NCBI GenBank assembly: GCA_014607495.2
Contig: CP053172.1
Coordinates: 6,214,888 to 6,278,887 of the forward strand
Direction of reading: 5' to 3'
Source: Carposina sasakii
Taxonomy: Eukaryota > Arthropoda > Insecta > Lepidoptera > Carposinidae
DNA length: 64,000 nucleotides
A model generated the notes under the pieces. That model made no database searches. It was not told where the DNA came from and worked only from the letters and a program-made list of their open reading frames with translations. Position numbers and translations under genes: made by a program. Below are positions 13,093-25,606 of the stretch, piece by piece (position 1 is the first letter of the stretch; each line of letters begins with the position of its first letter).

Positions 13093-13322
13093 AATCGACA
13101 GAGTAGAATTACCACCCCATATCTGCCCGTGGGTATCGTACGAGGTGACTAATCGTTTCCGGGAGGTGGGCAGCAGCGCCTCCCGTACTGACAACATAAT
13201 CCGAAAATCACACTGCGGTCACCAACCCGCCTGCCCAGCGTGGTGACTATGGACAAACCCCCTATGGCAGTAGCCTTGTGGCGTGCTACTCGTACGTCTA
13301 GCAGTGGACTGATGATGATGAT
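13093..13322 (+). mobile_element. Non-LTR retroelement tail
   Basis: gtaccacc-like start, ccgcctgcccagcgtggtga, then gcagtggactgatgatgatg, a (GAT)n 3' tail. Confidence 0.7.
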
Positions 13323-13556
13323 ATGATCCTATGTTTGCCACTAATCCTTCCTTATAGACTCTGGAAAATATAAACGAGTGACGCCGCGAGCTACAGATTG
13401 TTTGTTCATGAGATTAAATTTCTCAGGGAATCCTTACAAACCGTTTTAGTATTAAAAATAATGTTTTCATAATAAAAATAACAGGGAGATTTTCTGAAAA
13501 TAAAAATTGGTTAGTATGGTCTACGAAACTTACCTACAATCTTTTATTTGGTCTCT

Positions 13557-13720
13557 TCGTATTTTGTAGGCGATGAGCTGACCACCTGTCACTACTAACC
13601 GAACTTGTACATCTCAACTATACTCTCAAAATTAGTCAGAAGTGGCACCATGTGGTTCTATCGGCCCTTGGTGCTCTGTCTACACCGTAAGGGATAAAGG
13701 CGTGATTATATGTATCTTTT
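13557..13720 (+). mobile_element. SINE-like (TATG) repeat copy
   Basis: gtaggcgatgagctgaccacc ... ggataaaggcgtgattatatg, same family as 4395. Confidence 0.6.
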
Positions 13721-13734
13721 AATTGCTTGTAGGC

Positions 13735-13945
13735 AGTTTTTGTAATGGTCAAATATCGGTCAAAAATGTTTGTTAATCGATTTCAGATGGATTTATGTAA
13801 AAAAAATGATAATATTAATGTAACTTTGGACCTTAATATCTTGGAAATCCGTGGCCTCCCAGAGGTGCTTCCATAGAAAAAATATCGTTATGTTACAAAG
13901 AAACGAGGTATTAAAAAAACAAAGTTGTCTTTTTACACCCTGTAT
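13735..13945. mobile_element. MITE family 4 fragment
   Basis: 'aggtgcttccatagaaaaaa' through 'gtctttttacaccctgta', matching the longer copy at 46190-46564. Confidence 0.6.
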
Positions 13946-14924
13946 GAGAAGTAAAATGTAGTTTACTGTGTTAAGTTATGCATATGATAAAAAAGTTGTT
14001 GAGAAATCGCTATGTTGACGCATAATTTAGCAAAACCGTAACTTTGGGGCGTATTGAATGACAGTCGATTGATGGTAGGTACTTTACAGCTATCTACAAA
14101 AGGTCATCTGTACAGGGGGACAATTCTTGAAAAGTCTCGAATTGGAACGAAGCCGAAACGGAACCGTTGTAGACGCTCAGAACAAAGCAATAATTTATGG
14201 TGACGCAATTAGACACATTTCAACACGAGATAGATATTTGTTTTTATTCTGCCACAATCGCGACCGATGCGTGCTAAAATATACCTTATTATTACTCAAG
14301 CGGTAAGTATATGTATATTGCTTCGCGCCGCGTTTCGTCAACGGTTCGTTAGTGGTTACAAAATTTCAGCAATTGCCCCCCAGATCTGAAACAAAGACAA
14401 AAAAATGGGACCGTCCGCCATTGAACTTACCACATACTTACTATGAGTTTTGACGTAGTTTTGACGCTCGAAATCAGTGACGTGGTATTAATTCATCTAA
14501 GCTCGAAATACTTTTTGCTATAGGTAACAGTCATAGAAATGTAGACAAGCAGATACCAAATCCCTGGGTAACAGTAATGACCGTCGGTGCCGTTTTTTAT
14601 AAACGTCAAAAGCAAGGAAAATGTCAGAGATATTTGTACTCTAGGGGAGTACTGAGTCATCCAAGGTATACACACGGCCGATAAGGAAATCCTTCATCCA
14701 CGTCGAGGTCATACATAAGGTCAGTAACAATTCAGATAAGTCATCGTCTGAGGGTACGCCCATGTTTGGATGCTATTACTCCTCCTCTTCTTTCCCCTCC
14801 TTCCTTCTTTCACCATCCTTCAGCCGATAATAACGTGCTCTGTATACTAATTGTAATGCTGTATTTAGGACCAACAGTGCTATTAAAAAGAAAATATATG
14901 CAAACAAGTTTGTCCAGAACAGCC
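13946..14924. other. Intergenic, nothing recognised
   Basis: No splice-bounded open frame; short ORFs are without features. Confidence 0.4.
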
Positions 14925-15227
14925 CCCGAGTACCTTAGTCGACTCTTACGACATGCACGGAAGAAGATGCAGCTTATCTATTCTAGTGAAGCGCCGTATC
15001 GGCAAAGGATTTTTAAAATCCTAACGTAAATATACCGACGGCCCGGGTGTTAATATTTTAGGATCCCTTCTTGACCTTTCCCGTTGTCCCCCAATCTGCT
15101 AAATGAACATTTTAAAGAGATAACGTCAAGGAAGTTGATCTATGAACCTATTTAGTTCTGTTGATGGATGATAAATAAGAAGACGGCAGAAGAGATGATA
15201 AATTACTCATGGTTGATAATTAATTTT

Positions 15228-15352
15228 TTTCTTCAACTATACCCTCAAAATTGGTCAGAAGTGATACCATGTGGTTCTATCGGCCTTTGGTGCTCTGCCT
15301 GTCCCGTAAGAGATAAAAGCGTGATTATATGTATGTATTTATGTATGTTTTT
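15228..15352 (+). mobile_element. SINE-like (TATG) repeat, 3' half
   Basis: ttcaactataccctcaaaatt ... gcgtgattatatgtatgt. Confidence 0.6.
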
Positions 15353-15364
15353 TCCTCAATATAT

Positions 15365-15833
15365 ACAGAATTATTTTTGGTCGTCAACGTTCCCGAAAAC
15401 TGCGGAATCTCCTAATCAAGGCGATCATTTTTCTCCATGGAAGCATACCTGGGAAGTGTCTGGTTTCCAAAATATTAGGACCCAAGTTGAGTAAATAGAC
15501 TGCGTTTTTCTGCATTGACGCGTGTAGCAAGATTTTTTCACGAGAAATAATTAATATCTGTCTATGAAAAAACTATCATAAACACTGGACACTATAAATT
15601 TCGCCCGATCAAGTACCTAATTAAAAAAATGCAAAAAAATCTCTTATAGGGATAAGCACGCCTTTGTACATTGTCAATGTAAAATGTTTTTCCATATATA
15701 ATGTCTGTGTACAATAAAGAATAGAATAGAATATAAAATTTACATCGTTTCCCAGCATCTCTTTTGTCATAAACTTTATTTGATGTATAGAGTACGTACC
15801 CTTCGTTAAGTGTGGCAACGAAAAAACATCCTG
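15365..15833 (-). mobile_element. MITE family 2 copy with extra sequence
   Basis: About 80 bp longer than its relatives owing to an insertion around 15640-15740. Confidence 0.78.
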
Positions 15834-16949
15834 TATAGTTAAATATAGTGGCTAAAATGTATTACTACATATATAGTATTATTTTCTTGCCCTTACCCAA
15901 AAACTACATGTATCATCAATTTTCTTACAATATGCACACATTTAATAGAATGATGTCATATTTACATGCAGTCACAGATTCAGTTGAATGGAGAAATCTC
16001 GTTTGCTTATAGTTCATGAGTTTATAGGTAGTGTATAGCTCTCAGATAGGGGAAGTCGAGTGACAGGTAAGGTTCGATTCACACCAGACGTTTACAAGCA
16101 GGGCTGCAAAGATTAAATGCAAGCAAGATGTTTAGCATCAACTTCATACATGCATATATGTAATCACGCCAATTATCTCCAAAGAGGTTGGGCAGAGGAG
16201 TGTAAATTTCACACCCACTTTTCAACAGTAATACTTTAAGTCCCACGTGAAATTGTATATTCGCAGTGATGATACTATACCTACATAATATAAACCTTCC
16301 TCTTGAGTGACTCTTGTATACATAACATTCCTCTTGAGTCACTCTATCTATTTAAAAAATCCGCATCAAAATCCGTTGCGTAGTTTGAAAAATATAAATA
16401 AGCATAATACAGGGATAGGCATACAGCAGGAAATTACTTTGTTTGATTTTATATTTATTTGTAGATATTTAATTTTTTCAGACGACAAAAATGGGAGTTT
16501 GAATGCGTTAAAATACTACATTAATATAAACTTAAAAATTAATTTTACACTACACAAAATGAAATATATTTACAAAGTTACAAAATCTACCGGGAGGGTT
16601 GCCCAGAATATTGACAGCATTGCCACGTTGTATGGCAATACTAATTTTTATTTTATAATATGTAGTAGGTAGTGATGATAATTAGGTACTTCGGATAATA
16701 GCACAACTTTGGTGGAAAGGCAGCCCTACGCTAAGAGTGTAACCGCCCTAACTGGCTGCAGATAAACGTAACATTGTTTTTACATTTAACTGCTTTGTTT
16801 GCGTACTAGTTCGCGAACTGGACTTAGATTAGAGAAATACATTAGTTCCGAACGTCTATTAACTTTTATTTTTCTTAATTTTACAACTTTATAACTGATA
16901 ATGTGAATTTGCTGAACTTTTAAGTTCTATTGGGATATCTTAACGTTAC
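15834..16949. other. Intergenic, nothing recognised except a repeat scrap near 16555
   Basis: The 121-residue frame at 16307-16672 is AT-driven and contains a dispersed-repeat scrap. Confidence 0.4.
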
Positions 16950-17117
16950 ATTACGCAGCTTTCATACTATAGGGGCACAACTCGAACAAAAATAATGGTT
17001 ATTGGGAAAATGCGTTTAAGATGTTTGCGTATTGATTTTGTACCGATATATATATTATAAGAACTCGAAATCACAAAATTGTCGATATGTGCCTCTATAG
17101 TATGAAAGCTGCGATTA
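16950..17117. mobile_element. 160-bp MITE with 26-bp TIRs and ATTA duplication
   Basis: 16954-17113 has ends CGCAGCTTTCATACTATAG matching over 25 of 26 positions. The flanks are atta at 16950-16953 and 17114-17117. Confidence 0.85.
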
Positions 17118-17164
17118 GCTATTGTTGATTCTAGTCATGGTATGGCTCTTTGGGTGACGTCATA

Positions 17165-17308
17165 CAGAGTGTATCAAAAGGGGTATTTTACGCGAAATGA
17201 TATGAATATAACCCAGTATAAAGAGCTTATCCTCAGAGACACGAAATCACATTTTTCATAATTTTTAAGATTGTATGAACATTCCTAAATTGTTTAAGAA
17301 TTATTTGA
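17165..17308. mobile_element. MITE family 1 left half
   Basis: Only the first arm (acagagtgtatcaaaagggg ... gtttaagaatt) is left. Confidence 0.65.
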
Positions 17309-17462
17309 CTCACTTCACTTAACGTTCCAGCTGGGACAGTGGGACAGCCTCCACAGATCTCCGCCATCCCGTTCGATTCTGAGCTTCGCATTTTATTTCG
17401 CTCCAGGTGTTACCTACTTTCTCGACCTCTGCAATGACGGTTTGCCACCATGAGCATTGATA

Positions 17463-17603
17463 CACGCAGTCTATTTACTCAACTTTGGACCCTAATATTT
17501 TGGAAACCAGACACTTCCCAGGTATGCTTCCATGGAGAAAAATGATCATGATGATGAGGAGATTCCGTAGTTTTCGGGAACGTTGACGACCAAAAATCAT
17601 TCT
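17463..17603 (+). mobile_element. MITE family 2 right-end fragment
   Basis: Only the 'cgcagtctatttactcaac ... caaaaatcattctg' part remains. Confidence 0.7.
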
Positions 17604-17834
17604 GTATACTTGTGTGTGTTCCCAATATAAGGTTGCTAGAATTTCATAATCTGGCAAAAACAAAAAGGAAATCACACCCACGTTTAGGATAGCGACATAA
17701 AAGATCCGATCAGTGACAAGTTGCTGACTCAACCCCTGAGAAAAATACTCTGAGTACCTCAGTGGTCTCTTACAACATGCTCGGTAGGAGATGCAGTTAA
17801 GTGACAGCAAAAAAAACAACAAAATTTTGTTCAT

Positions 17835-18000
17835 AAGCCATTACCTAAAGTCTAAATAAACTTTGGTATGTACTACACTTTTTTTTTCCTGATAAAAAAA
17901 AACGGAATATTTTGGAATTCTCCTGCGAAAAATTTTCAGAATCATCGTCACAAGTCAGCATATCAATATTCGTCTGGCTGTCACTCACACTCTCTATACG
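17835..18000. mobile_element. MITE family 3 right-end fragment
   Basis: Contains cctgcgaaaaattttcag and ctgtcactcacactct. Confidence 0.65.
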
Positions 18001-18290
18001 AGTACATATAGTTGTCGATCATAAAGGAGGTCCGAGTGATCAGTGACAAGTTGCTAGCTTATCGCCTGAGAGACTTAATTCATTGATTAGATATTTGAAA
18101 AGAAAGTTGTACATATGAATGTAAGACGTTAATGAAGTACTTTAAAAAGCTGATGAAATGGTGGATTGCAAAATAATGATTGACAAAGAAAGCTTGGGGC
18201 AAGTGAAAGATTCTCGACTGAAGCTACTGAACCAGAAGACTGATTTTAGATTTTCATAATAATTAGTGGTTCACTAATTTACTAATTTCT

Positions 18291-18337
18291 ATAATCCTGA
18301 GGATGCCACGGTTGTTGGCGAAACATATGTAGATTAT
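18291..18337 (+). ncRNA. Hammerhead-ribozyme-like motif
   Basis: ATAATC (18291-18296) pairs with GATTAT (18332-18337) as stem I. CTGAGGA (18297-18303) fits CUGANGA. GCCA/TGGC (18305-18308, 18316-18319) forms stem II. GAAAC is at 18320-18324 and a 2-bp stem III with loop ATAT leads to the GUA cleavage triplet. One extra U (18304) between the core and stem II is non-canonical. Short-stem-III hammerheads are known from Penelope-like elements. Confidence 0.5.
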
Positions 18338-18374
18338 TTATCTAGTTTTTGATTTCGGAATAGTGCAATGTATT

Positions 18375-18570
18375 GACTTGCATGCTAGGTGCTCGGGTCT
18401 GGTTTCTCGTGGCGATTGTAGTTAGTGCAAGTGCTTGTTTTCGTAGTTATGAGTTATCAGATCCGAGGGTCAGTGGAGGGTGTGGGCGCACCCATAGTGA
18501 ATGTTTGAACTTCCGAATTGTAACGCCTAATACAATTTCATTTATAAAGCAGGAGAAAGAGTTGTGTTTT
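18375..18570 (+). repeat. Dispersed sequence related to the snap-back retroposon
   Basis: Contains ctcgggtctggtttctcg, ggcgcacccatagtgaatg and cctaatacaatttcattta in one orientation. A 70-residue frame begins with a hydrophobic stretch (VWFLVAIVVSASAC), but the second genomic copy breaks it. It lies 38 bp after a hammerhead-like motif and may be the same element. Confidence 0.55.
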
Positions 18571-19327
18571 TGGAACCTGTGTTAATAAAAGCCTTTTATA
18601 TTATGCGGCCTACGCGAACAAAGTCACACATAAAAGCTAGTGTATATATATTCGTTATGATAATGATTAAGGGATGGAAATGTCCCGTGACGACGGCACC
18701 GCGGGGTGTCGGACAGGAGTGCGGTAGAGGCGGTTCACACTAAAAATATTCTCTATGATCAAAAAACACCTTTGTACTTCACATTCTTTATTTCTATTAG
18801 TTTTAATACTTTAATAATAATAATAACTATATTTAATTACCTCACACAATAACATTTAAACATACGTAAATACAGACTTTAATACATTGTGCAAGGACTG
18901 GCGCCTGAAGTAGGCTAAAATAAGTCTGTAGTACAGGACGCCAGGACCCCCACCAGAACACGGAAGAGTACTAGAATATGCTTACAACTTAATATATATT
19001 ATAAAATTTAATTTTAAAATATTAATAATAATAGCACACAGAAACTCACAAACACACACACACACACGGGAAAATAATGAAATAGTTTAGGCAGGAATTA
19101 GAAATTATTTTTCTTTATAGTGGTGTAGTCGCTTGCTAGTGGATTGTCTATGCTTTATTTGCATTTTTCTGGTTGCCTCTGTTGATCCTGGAGTCACAGT
19201 GACGGGAATGAGTGATGGGATTAAGCAGTGGTATCCCGGAATGATGAAAAATATTGATGACGCCTGCTTCTGAGTGTTTTTGTCTATTATTAGAGGGACA
19301 AGAGGTTTAGATAAAGTTACATTGTAA
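18571..19327. other. Intergenic, nothing recognised except (CA)n
   Basis: No gene signal. Confidence 0.4.
19049..19067. repeat. (CA)n microsatellite
   Basis: acacacacacacacacacg in repeat-free DNA. Confidence 0.8.
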
Positions 19328-19672
19328 AATTATTAATAAAGAAATGGAAAAAATTCCTCACCCGGGTGGGAATCGAACCCACAACCTCTGCATTCCGCGT
19401 GTCAGTGCTCTAACCACTGAGCCACCGGGTCAATTACTCGGATGACGAATTTTACCATCTCTTTTCTAAATTACATATTGGCAACGTTATTTTTCATTCC
19501 GATAGCTATACACTAGCCAAATCTCGGCAAACAAAGCTGAATCCCTCAGCACAATGTTTAAAGATGAAACGATCAACCATATCCTAACGGATTATATTAA
19601 TGAAGAAGTGTTTTTATAAATTTATCTTAGTCAAGATATTATATATTATAAAATTATTAATAAAGAAATTTA
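19328..19672 (-). mobile_element. SINE family B, long copy
   Basis: tRNA-like module 19357-19430 in reverse. The long 'cggatgacgaattttacc...' body is followed by 'attattaataaagaaat' on both sides, about 345 bp in all. Confidence 0.75.
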
Positions 19673-19878
19673 CATTGTTTAATTTTCTCTATCGTATCGA
19701 TTGAAAACATTTGCTCTAATGGGAGGTCATCATTGTCCACTGAACACTATATACTCTAGGAGAGGAATGTCAACTTAATAGACATCATGTTACGGCAGAT
19801 TTTAATCGCGCCATCTGTTTTTAGATATTGCTAGTACTCGTATTATGGCGGGAATTCGTATAAATATTTGGAATTAGG

Positions 19879-20259
19879 GTGGTCGCTCATGGTCATGGTG
19901 AGAAATTAATTTTTTGCTGGTTTTCCAGTAATTATGAAAAGTGCATCACTCTTCTACTCGTACTTCGTGTAATTTGGTCATAGCATGCTTTGAAACATTA
20001 TTTATTTTATGTTATTATAAACCACATATTTTAAATAAAAAAAAAAACAAATATAAAACAGATAAAAATATGGCTAATACCAAATCTTTGCTTTTACATT
20101 TTAATTCTAAACTTTGCTTTAAAATTTGTCATTTACAATATCGTAGGAAAGCGTCAATCGTGTAGACCAAATTACACCAAGTAGAAGAGTGCACTTGACG
20201 TCATAATTACTGAAAACCAGAAAAAAAATTAATTTCTCACCATGACCATGGGCGACCAC
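19879..20259. mobile_element. 381-bp TIR element with arms of about 100 bp
   Basis: gtggtcgctcatggtcatgg at the left pairs with ccatgaccatgggcgaccac at the right; complementarity continues for about 100 bp to ttggtc/gaccaa. The centre is unrelated AT-rich sequence that includes a chance ORF. Confidence 0.8.
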
Positions 20260-20416
20260 ATGTAAAGTTAAGCATTTAACTATTAATCACACAGAAAAGT
20301 TTGCTATATAGGTAGTATGGTTATTACGATAATTGGGTTTACTTAGAAAAAAAATAATATAAATTCTTGAATAAGTTCAAATTAATTTATTTGCTCAAGT
20401 ACTTACGTTCGAGTAA

Positions 20417-20849
20417 GTTCTAGCGTAATTTTTTTTTTTTTTAGTTTATCCCGAAGGAAAGGCAAGGGGAACTAAGCCCATACAGCCTAATCATTGTTTA
20501 GTAAAATGTATTCTGAATTTATGATGGATGACAATGATGATGAGTGGAAACGTCGGGAAAATCCTCAAGAACGAGTTTAAAATTAGTAAAAATCAAAAGT
20601 AATTGCAGAAACAACTTACATGAGCCCATGAAGAGATCGTATTCCGACTAAAGTTTTACTTAGCTTACCTGCATATAAAACCATGCACACGCACTAGATT
20701 CACATAACAAGTAAACAAAATATTACTTATCTACCAAAAAACATCACTTTACGGACACATGTAAGCCATTTACAAATAAATTTTGATTTTCACAAGAATA
20801 TTACACCCGCTCTCTTCCAGCTATTCCCGCCGAATCCGTTCTAGCGTAA
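20417..20849 (-). mobile_element. Second copy of the poly-A retroposon (minus strand)
   Basis: Element 20429-20837 in reverse, T-run at its left. The target duplication gttctagcgtaa is at 20417-20428 and 20838-20849. It shares the body from ttatcccgaaggaaaggcaa to the ttcccgccgaat end. Confidence 0.88.
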
Positions 20850-22085
20850 GTTGCATAACCTAATTAAAAAATCACCATCTCCCTCCAAAACCTATAAATT
20901 AATAAAAGATGTATTATTAAACATATGTTGTTGTTAAAAACACTTTTATATCAGTCAATTAAGTGAGGTGATGAAGACTTTTACATAGATTTTTCCTCTT
21001 AGCAAATCCGCTGAATCTCTGTTCAGAGTCGAAGAGCTGATATTTTGTTTTCGATTGTCTCCGCAGTTACTATAGCTTTTGTAGTCAGTTGACCTGAAAA
21101 TAATAAGTGTTCTATAACTTTTTGCGACTTACTAACAATTTATCAACCTCTTATGTTGCGGCTAGATGGCTTTTCGCAGGTCTGGCCGGTGATAGGATCA
21201 TCCATTCTTTTCATAGAGCATATTTCTATCTGATATCCTGTGCTGATGCGGGGCTTCGCTAGAATAGCTAGAATTAGCTGAAATACCTTTCATACATTTC
21301 GTATCTTAAGAGTCGACCAAGGAATTTAGTTCTCTCAGGCGATGAGCTAGTGACTTGTCACCGATCTTTTACCTACAAATGGCTTCGCTATGCTGAACGT
21401 GTCTGTCTGATTGTTTTCCTGATCCTACATTTTGGCTTTTGCTTTTTTGGCATTAATTAGCCTCCATTTTGGTAACATAGCTGTGTAGACATGCAGTATA
21501 ATTATTGTGTAGATAGGTACGTAGGTACTTACCGCAGTGTGTTTGTATTTATTGGTTTGACGAAGAATGATTGATGATGAGACTAGCAACTGATCAACCC
21601 GACGCATATTCACGCAGACCAGAAATAAAACTCAAAAATACCTATTTTATCTTAATTAATGAATTTTTGAATGAAATTTATTAAATAATTTCCAATGACA
21701 TGACAATTTTTAAAAATATTACGTTATTACATTATTACAAATACTAACTACATTATATATAACTAAAAACTAAATTAATCTACACGAAATTAAATATATT
21801 TACAAAGTTGCCTTCTACCGGGAGGGTGCCCAGAATGCTGGCAGCATTGCCACGTTCTATTTCCAATCTATTAGCAAATTTTATTCCATGAAAAGCAGGA
21901 TTTCTTGTCACGTACGTCGTCCACGTAGCACTCAGGGAGGTTTATTAAATTAGCTTTAATGAGTATTTAACTAATAATTGGAGTATTTCTGGGTTCGACT
22001 TATATCTATGGATCCAAAGTCAACTTCACCTGCCCGTGATGTGATAGACTTAGAAGGAACAATGAGGAATGTTTTATTTCTATAC

Positions 22086-22371
22086 TAGTGGACGCCAGCG
22101 ACTCCGTCCGCGTGAACTACAGAAAAAAACAAAATGTCGAAATTATCCGGGTAAAAAGTAGCCTATATGTTAATTGGGACCTGTCACAATATATTCCTGA
22201 AAACTGCATCGAAATCGGTTCAGCCGTTTCTGAGATTAGCGTGCACAAACGCACAGACAAACAGACAAACCGACAAACAGACAAAAATTCCAAGTCTCCT
22301 ATATAATTTTTTCTCATATATCTTCCATGTACAGACAGCGATCCGTTACATTTTTATTATATGTATAGATT
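22086..22371 (-). mobile_element. Lep1-like element, 3' part, with (ACAGACAA)n stretch
   Basis: Starts actagtggacgccagcgac. Has a short caaacagacaaaccgac microsatellite near 22250-22285 that generates overlapping spurious ORFs. Confidence 0.7.
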
Positions 22372-22775
22372 AACCATTTTATTTTAGATAGGTAACTTTT
22401 ACATTTTCATGGAGCTTATGAATGACAGAACACAATAAATAGACTGTTATCTTTTTTAAACTTTTTTTTTTAGTGTTGTGCACTTTAAATAGGGACGTGC
22501 CCACCAACATGATGCACTATCTGCTATACAACGGACGAGGCTCTGACGTGAAAATAAGTACATAATTAGATACTCTGAAATATTTCCCACTGGATTTGTC
22601 ACTCGTTGCTAGATACAGTATTTGTATCCAAAAAGCAGCAGTAGGCTCAGGCTTACCACGTTAAACCTATAGGCTAACAGGTGAAAAGTTTGTGAGCATG
22701 ATTGTTTGAATGTTTGACTATCACGAAAATCTATTGAATTTGTTTTAATGAAACTAGGCAGAATAACACATAATG

Positions 22776-23138
22776 GGGTGATTTTTGGTTAGTTCCCGAA
22801 AACTACGGATTCTCCTCATCATCACGATCATTTTTCTCCATCTAAGCATGCCTGGGAAGTGTCTGGTTTCCAAAATATTAGGGTACAAAGTTGAGTAAAT
22901 AGACTGCGTTTTTCTGTATAAATGCACATTGACGCGTGTAGCAAGATTTTTTCATGAGAAATAATTAATATCTGTCTATAAAAAAACTAGCATAAACACT
23001 GGACACTATAAATTTCACCCGATCAAGTAATTTTAAAAAATTACATTGTTTCCCAGTTTTTTTTTTGGCATAAAATTACTTTACTTGATGTATACAGTAC
23101 GTACCCTTCGTTAAGGGTGGCAACGAAAAAACATCCTG
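22776..23138 (-). mobile_element. MITE family 2 copy, left end decayed
   Basis: Right end acatcctg intact; the left begins at tggggtgatttttgg. Confidence 0.75.
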
Positions 23139-23861
23139 TATAGGTCATATAGTTCACACAGACGAAGTCGCAGGCGACTGTAAACGCGCTAACTGGAACT
23201 ATTATTAAAATTACCTTTTGTGTATCTACGAGTGCACTAACCAATAAACCAAAAATCTTCTTTAAAAATTTTCCTGTGCCACATCCAATATACCCCCAAG
23301 ATTTTTAAAACCTCTAAACTCCAACTTTAACTCATGATCAGGGGGGGGAGATGTACGAGTAGGATTGCTTCGTTCGGTGTCATAGTAGGGTGAAAACCAT
23401 TTAAAAGGACCATTTTGACATCACAACTTGTCCATACTCAATATTTAACAAAATATTCTCTTGTCTCAGGCAATGAGATCTTCCTTTAGTAAAATGGTAC
23501 ATTACCTGCAATAATATTATAGTTTAATGTACCATATTACAAGTATTTAGTAAATGCATTTCTATTTTCAGACCAAAACCAGATATTGTCCATACAAAAT
23601 AATTTGTCCTTTTCATGACTGGCGTTACAAAAAACATTTAAAAAAATTTACTATGAATTATATTGAAATATATTAATATTTTTTATAAAGATAATATGAT
23701 TAGTTATAGTTATCGGGTAAAACTATCTTAATTTACTTATTTTGTAAATAAATATTTGTTTCCAAACAAATGTCCATTATTTTCTTCATTTTCGTTATTC
23801 CTTTTTCGCATGACGTAATTTAGTAATATTTCATGTTGATAAAATGGCAACACTCTCTCTA

Positions 23862-24259
23862 AGATGAGCCAATCGGGCGGGAAAAGCTGGAAGGGTGCAG
23901 GTGTAATTTTCTTGTGAAAATCAAAAATTGTTTGTAAATGGCTTGCATATGTCCGTAAGGTGATGTTTTCTGGTAGATAAGTTATATTTTGATTACTTGT
24001 GTGAATCTAGTGCGTGTGCATGGTTTTATACGCAGGTAAGCCGAGTAAAACTTTAGCCGGATTACGATCTCTTCATGGGCGCATGTAAGTTGTTTCTGCA
24101 ATAATTTTTCATTTTGACTAACTTTACATTTGTTCTTGAGGATTTTCCCGACGTTTCCATTCATCATCATTGTCATTCATCATAAATTCAGAATACATTT
24201 TACTAAACAATGATTAGGCTGTATGGGCTTAGTTCCCCTTGCCTTTCCTTCGGGATAAA

Positions 24260-24318
<59 letters not shown>

Positions 24319-24328
24319 TGAGCCAATC
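23862..24328 (+). mobile_element. Poly-A-tailed retroposon with perfect target duplication
   Basis: The body is 23875-24261, followed by 55 A's (24262-24316). Direct repeats aagatgagccaatc are at 23861-23874 and 24315-24328 (14 bp, exact). The body has no tRNA-like A/B boxes. A 64-residue frame on the opposite strand is shared with the copy at 34309 only because the copies are alike. The intact duplication and long pure A tail indicate recent insertion into the 5.9-kb transposon. Confidence 0.9.
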
Positions 24329-24458
24329 AGATGCAAGAAGCGATACTGTATCGGCCATTTTGTTATCGCATGTCAAAGTGAGTGAATGTGTGCTTTTGTT
24401 TCGGCGAACGAAATTACAACTTTATTTCATCATTTTTGTTGTCTACTAAACTGTACAG

Positions 24459-25605
24459 GTAAGATAATACTTATATATTAAATTTATTCATAAACTAGAA
24501 TTATTTTAATCATTATTAAAAAGCCAAGGTGCTTTGACGTGCCAATATACTTGTTTTGACTTAAGATATTTGAGGTTATGTTCCAAGTAGAGAGTTTGTT
24601 CATTTTTGTTATGATTATGTCACGTTTTTTTGTCACGTCACAAAAATGATATAACAAAATGAACTAAAGACGCATTCACAAGTCTGATTTTTTATTTTAT
24701 TATGGGAGTATATTAACTTAACCTTATCAAAGTGTTTTCTGAATGTAGGTCTCAAATTCTCAAATACCTAATTCAATAACTGTAACCACCGTTTTTACAA
24801 TAAATTAATTTTATATCTTTTCTTTAACGCTCCTTGAGTGACTATTTTATTGTTATTGGGAGAAAGTGACACTATAAATGCCCATAACATTTTTTAATCG
24901 TCTTCAAAAAAGTGGGAGGTTATGTATTCGACGATATATGTTTTTACAAGCTATTGTTTACTTTCACTAGTGCGATGTCTGTAATCATTTATCACTATAT
25001 AGGGTGTTCATTTCAAAGTGCGTCATATTTACAGAGGTGATTAAGTTCCTTATACTGATCACGAATCAATACAAAAATCAACACGGAAAAAAAAATTATT
25101 TTTTTAATTACTCTCATAGTAGAATGATACTTTAGTTGAGAATCGACCCCCAGCGTAAGTACATGCCGGTCGGTCGAGCGTGCCGCGCCATCAAAGATGC
25201 CGCTAGTCTTTCGAACCGGCCGCCGCGCCGCTCTCTCGCTCAAATGTTTTTTTTTTAAATAATTTTTTTAAATTTTAAATATAGGTTTTTTATTTTTTTG
25301 GTTAGTAAATCGTAAAAGTAAATGCTAATAGGTCTTCCATTAAAATTTGACGCACTTTGAAATTGACACCCGTATAATATCTCCGTCAATTGTAAACCGA
25401 TTTTCGAAAAAGTTGGGGAATAATTCTTTCAATACCGTACAGTTAGTTGTATTCTTTCAAATCTTATAGGTGTTTGCGTCAATTATAGTTTAAAAAAATT
25501 AAAACCCGACGCCGATGAATTGGTTTTTAGTATTTTTAAACTGTAATTTTAGTAACATAAATTTATGGAAAAGAAATAAAAACTTTTCAATATTTTTCTT
25601 TTTAG
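24459..25605 (+). other. Putative 5'UTR intron of the transposase gene
   Basis: The donor is ctgtacag|gtaagat (24459) and the acceptor tttttctttttag (ends 25605), one base before the ATG. The later MITE at 25002-25371 lies wholly inside it. Confidence 0.5.
25002..25371. mobile_element. 370-bp TIR MITE inside the transposase 5' intron
   Basis: Inverted ends of about 24 bp (GGGTGT then TTCAAAGTGCGTCA) at 25002-25026 and 25348-25371. It has a GC-rich centre in otherwise AT-rich DNA. No coding capacity. Confidence 0.75.
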
Positions 25606-25606
25606 A

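Noticed and set aside
15168..15494. 108-residue frame
   Set aside because: Composed of the (TATG) SINE-like repeat and a family 2 MITE.
16307..16672. 121-residue frame
   Set aside because: AT-driven, overlaps a dispersed-repeat scrap, no recognisable motif.
17475..17834. 119-residue minus-strand frame
   Set aside because: Runs through a family 2 MITE fragment and adjacent repeats.
18373..18585. 70-residue frame with a signal-peptide-like start
   Set aside because: Starts at TTG, lies in a dispersed sequence, and the related copy at 55754 does not preserve the frame.
23982..24176. 64-residue frame, nearly identical to a frame at 34407-34604
   Set aside because: Shared only because both lie in copies of the same poly-A retroposon, antisense to its tail; other copies do not keep the frame.
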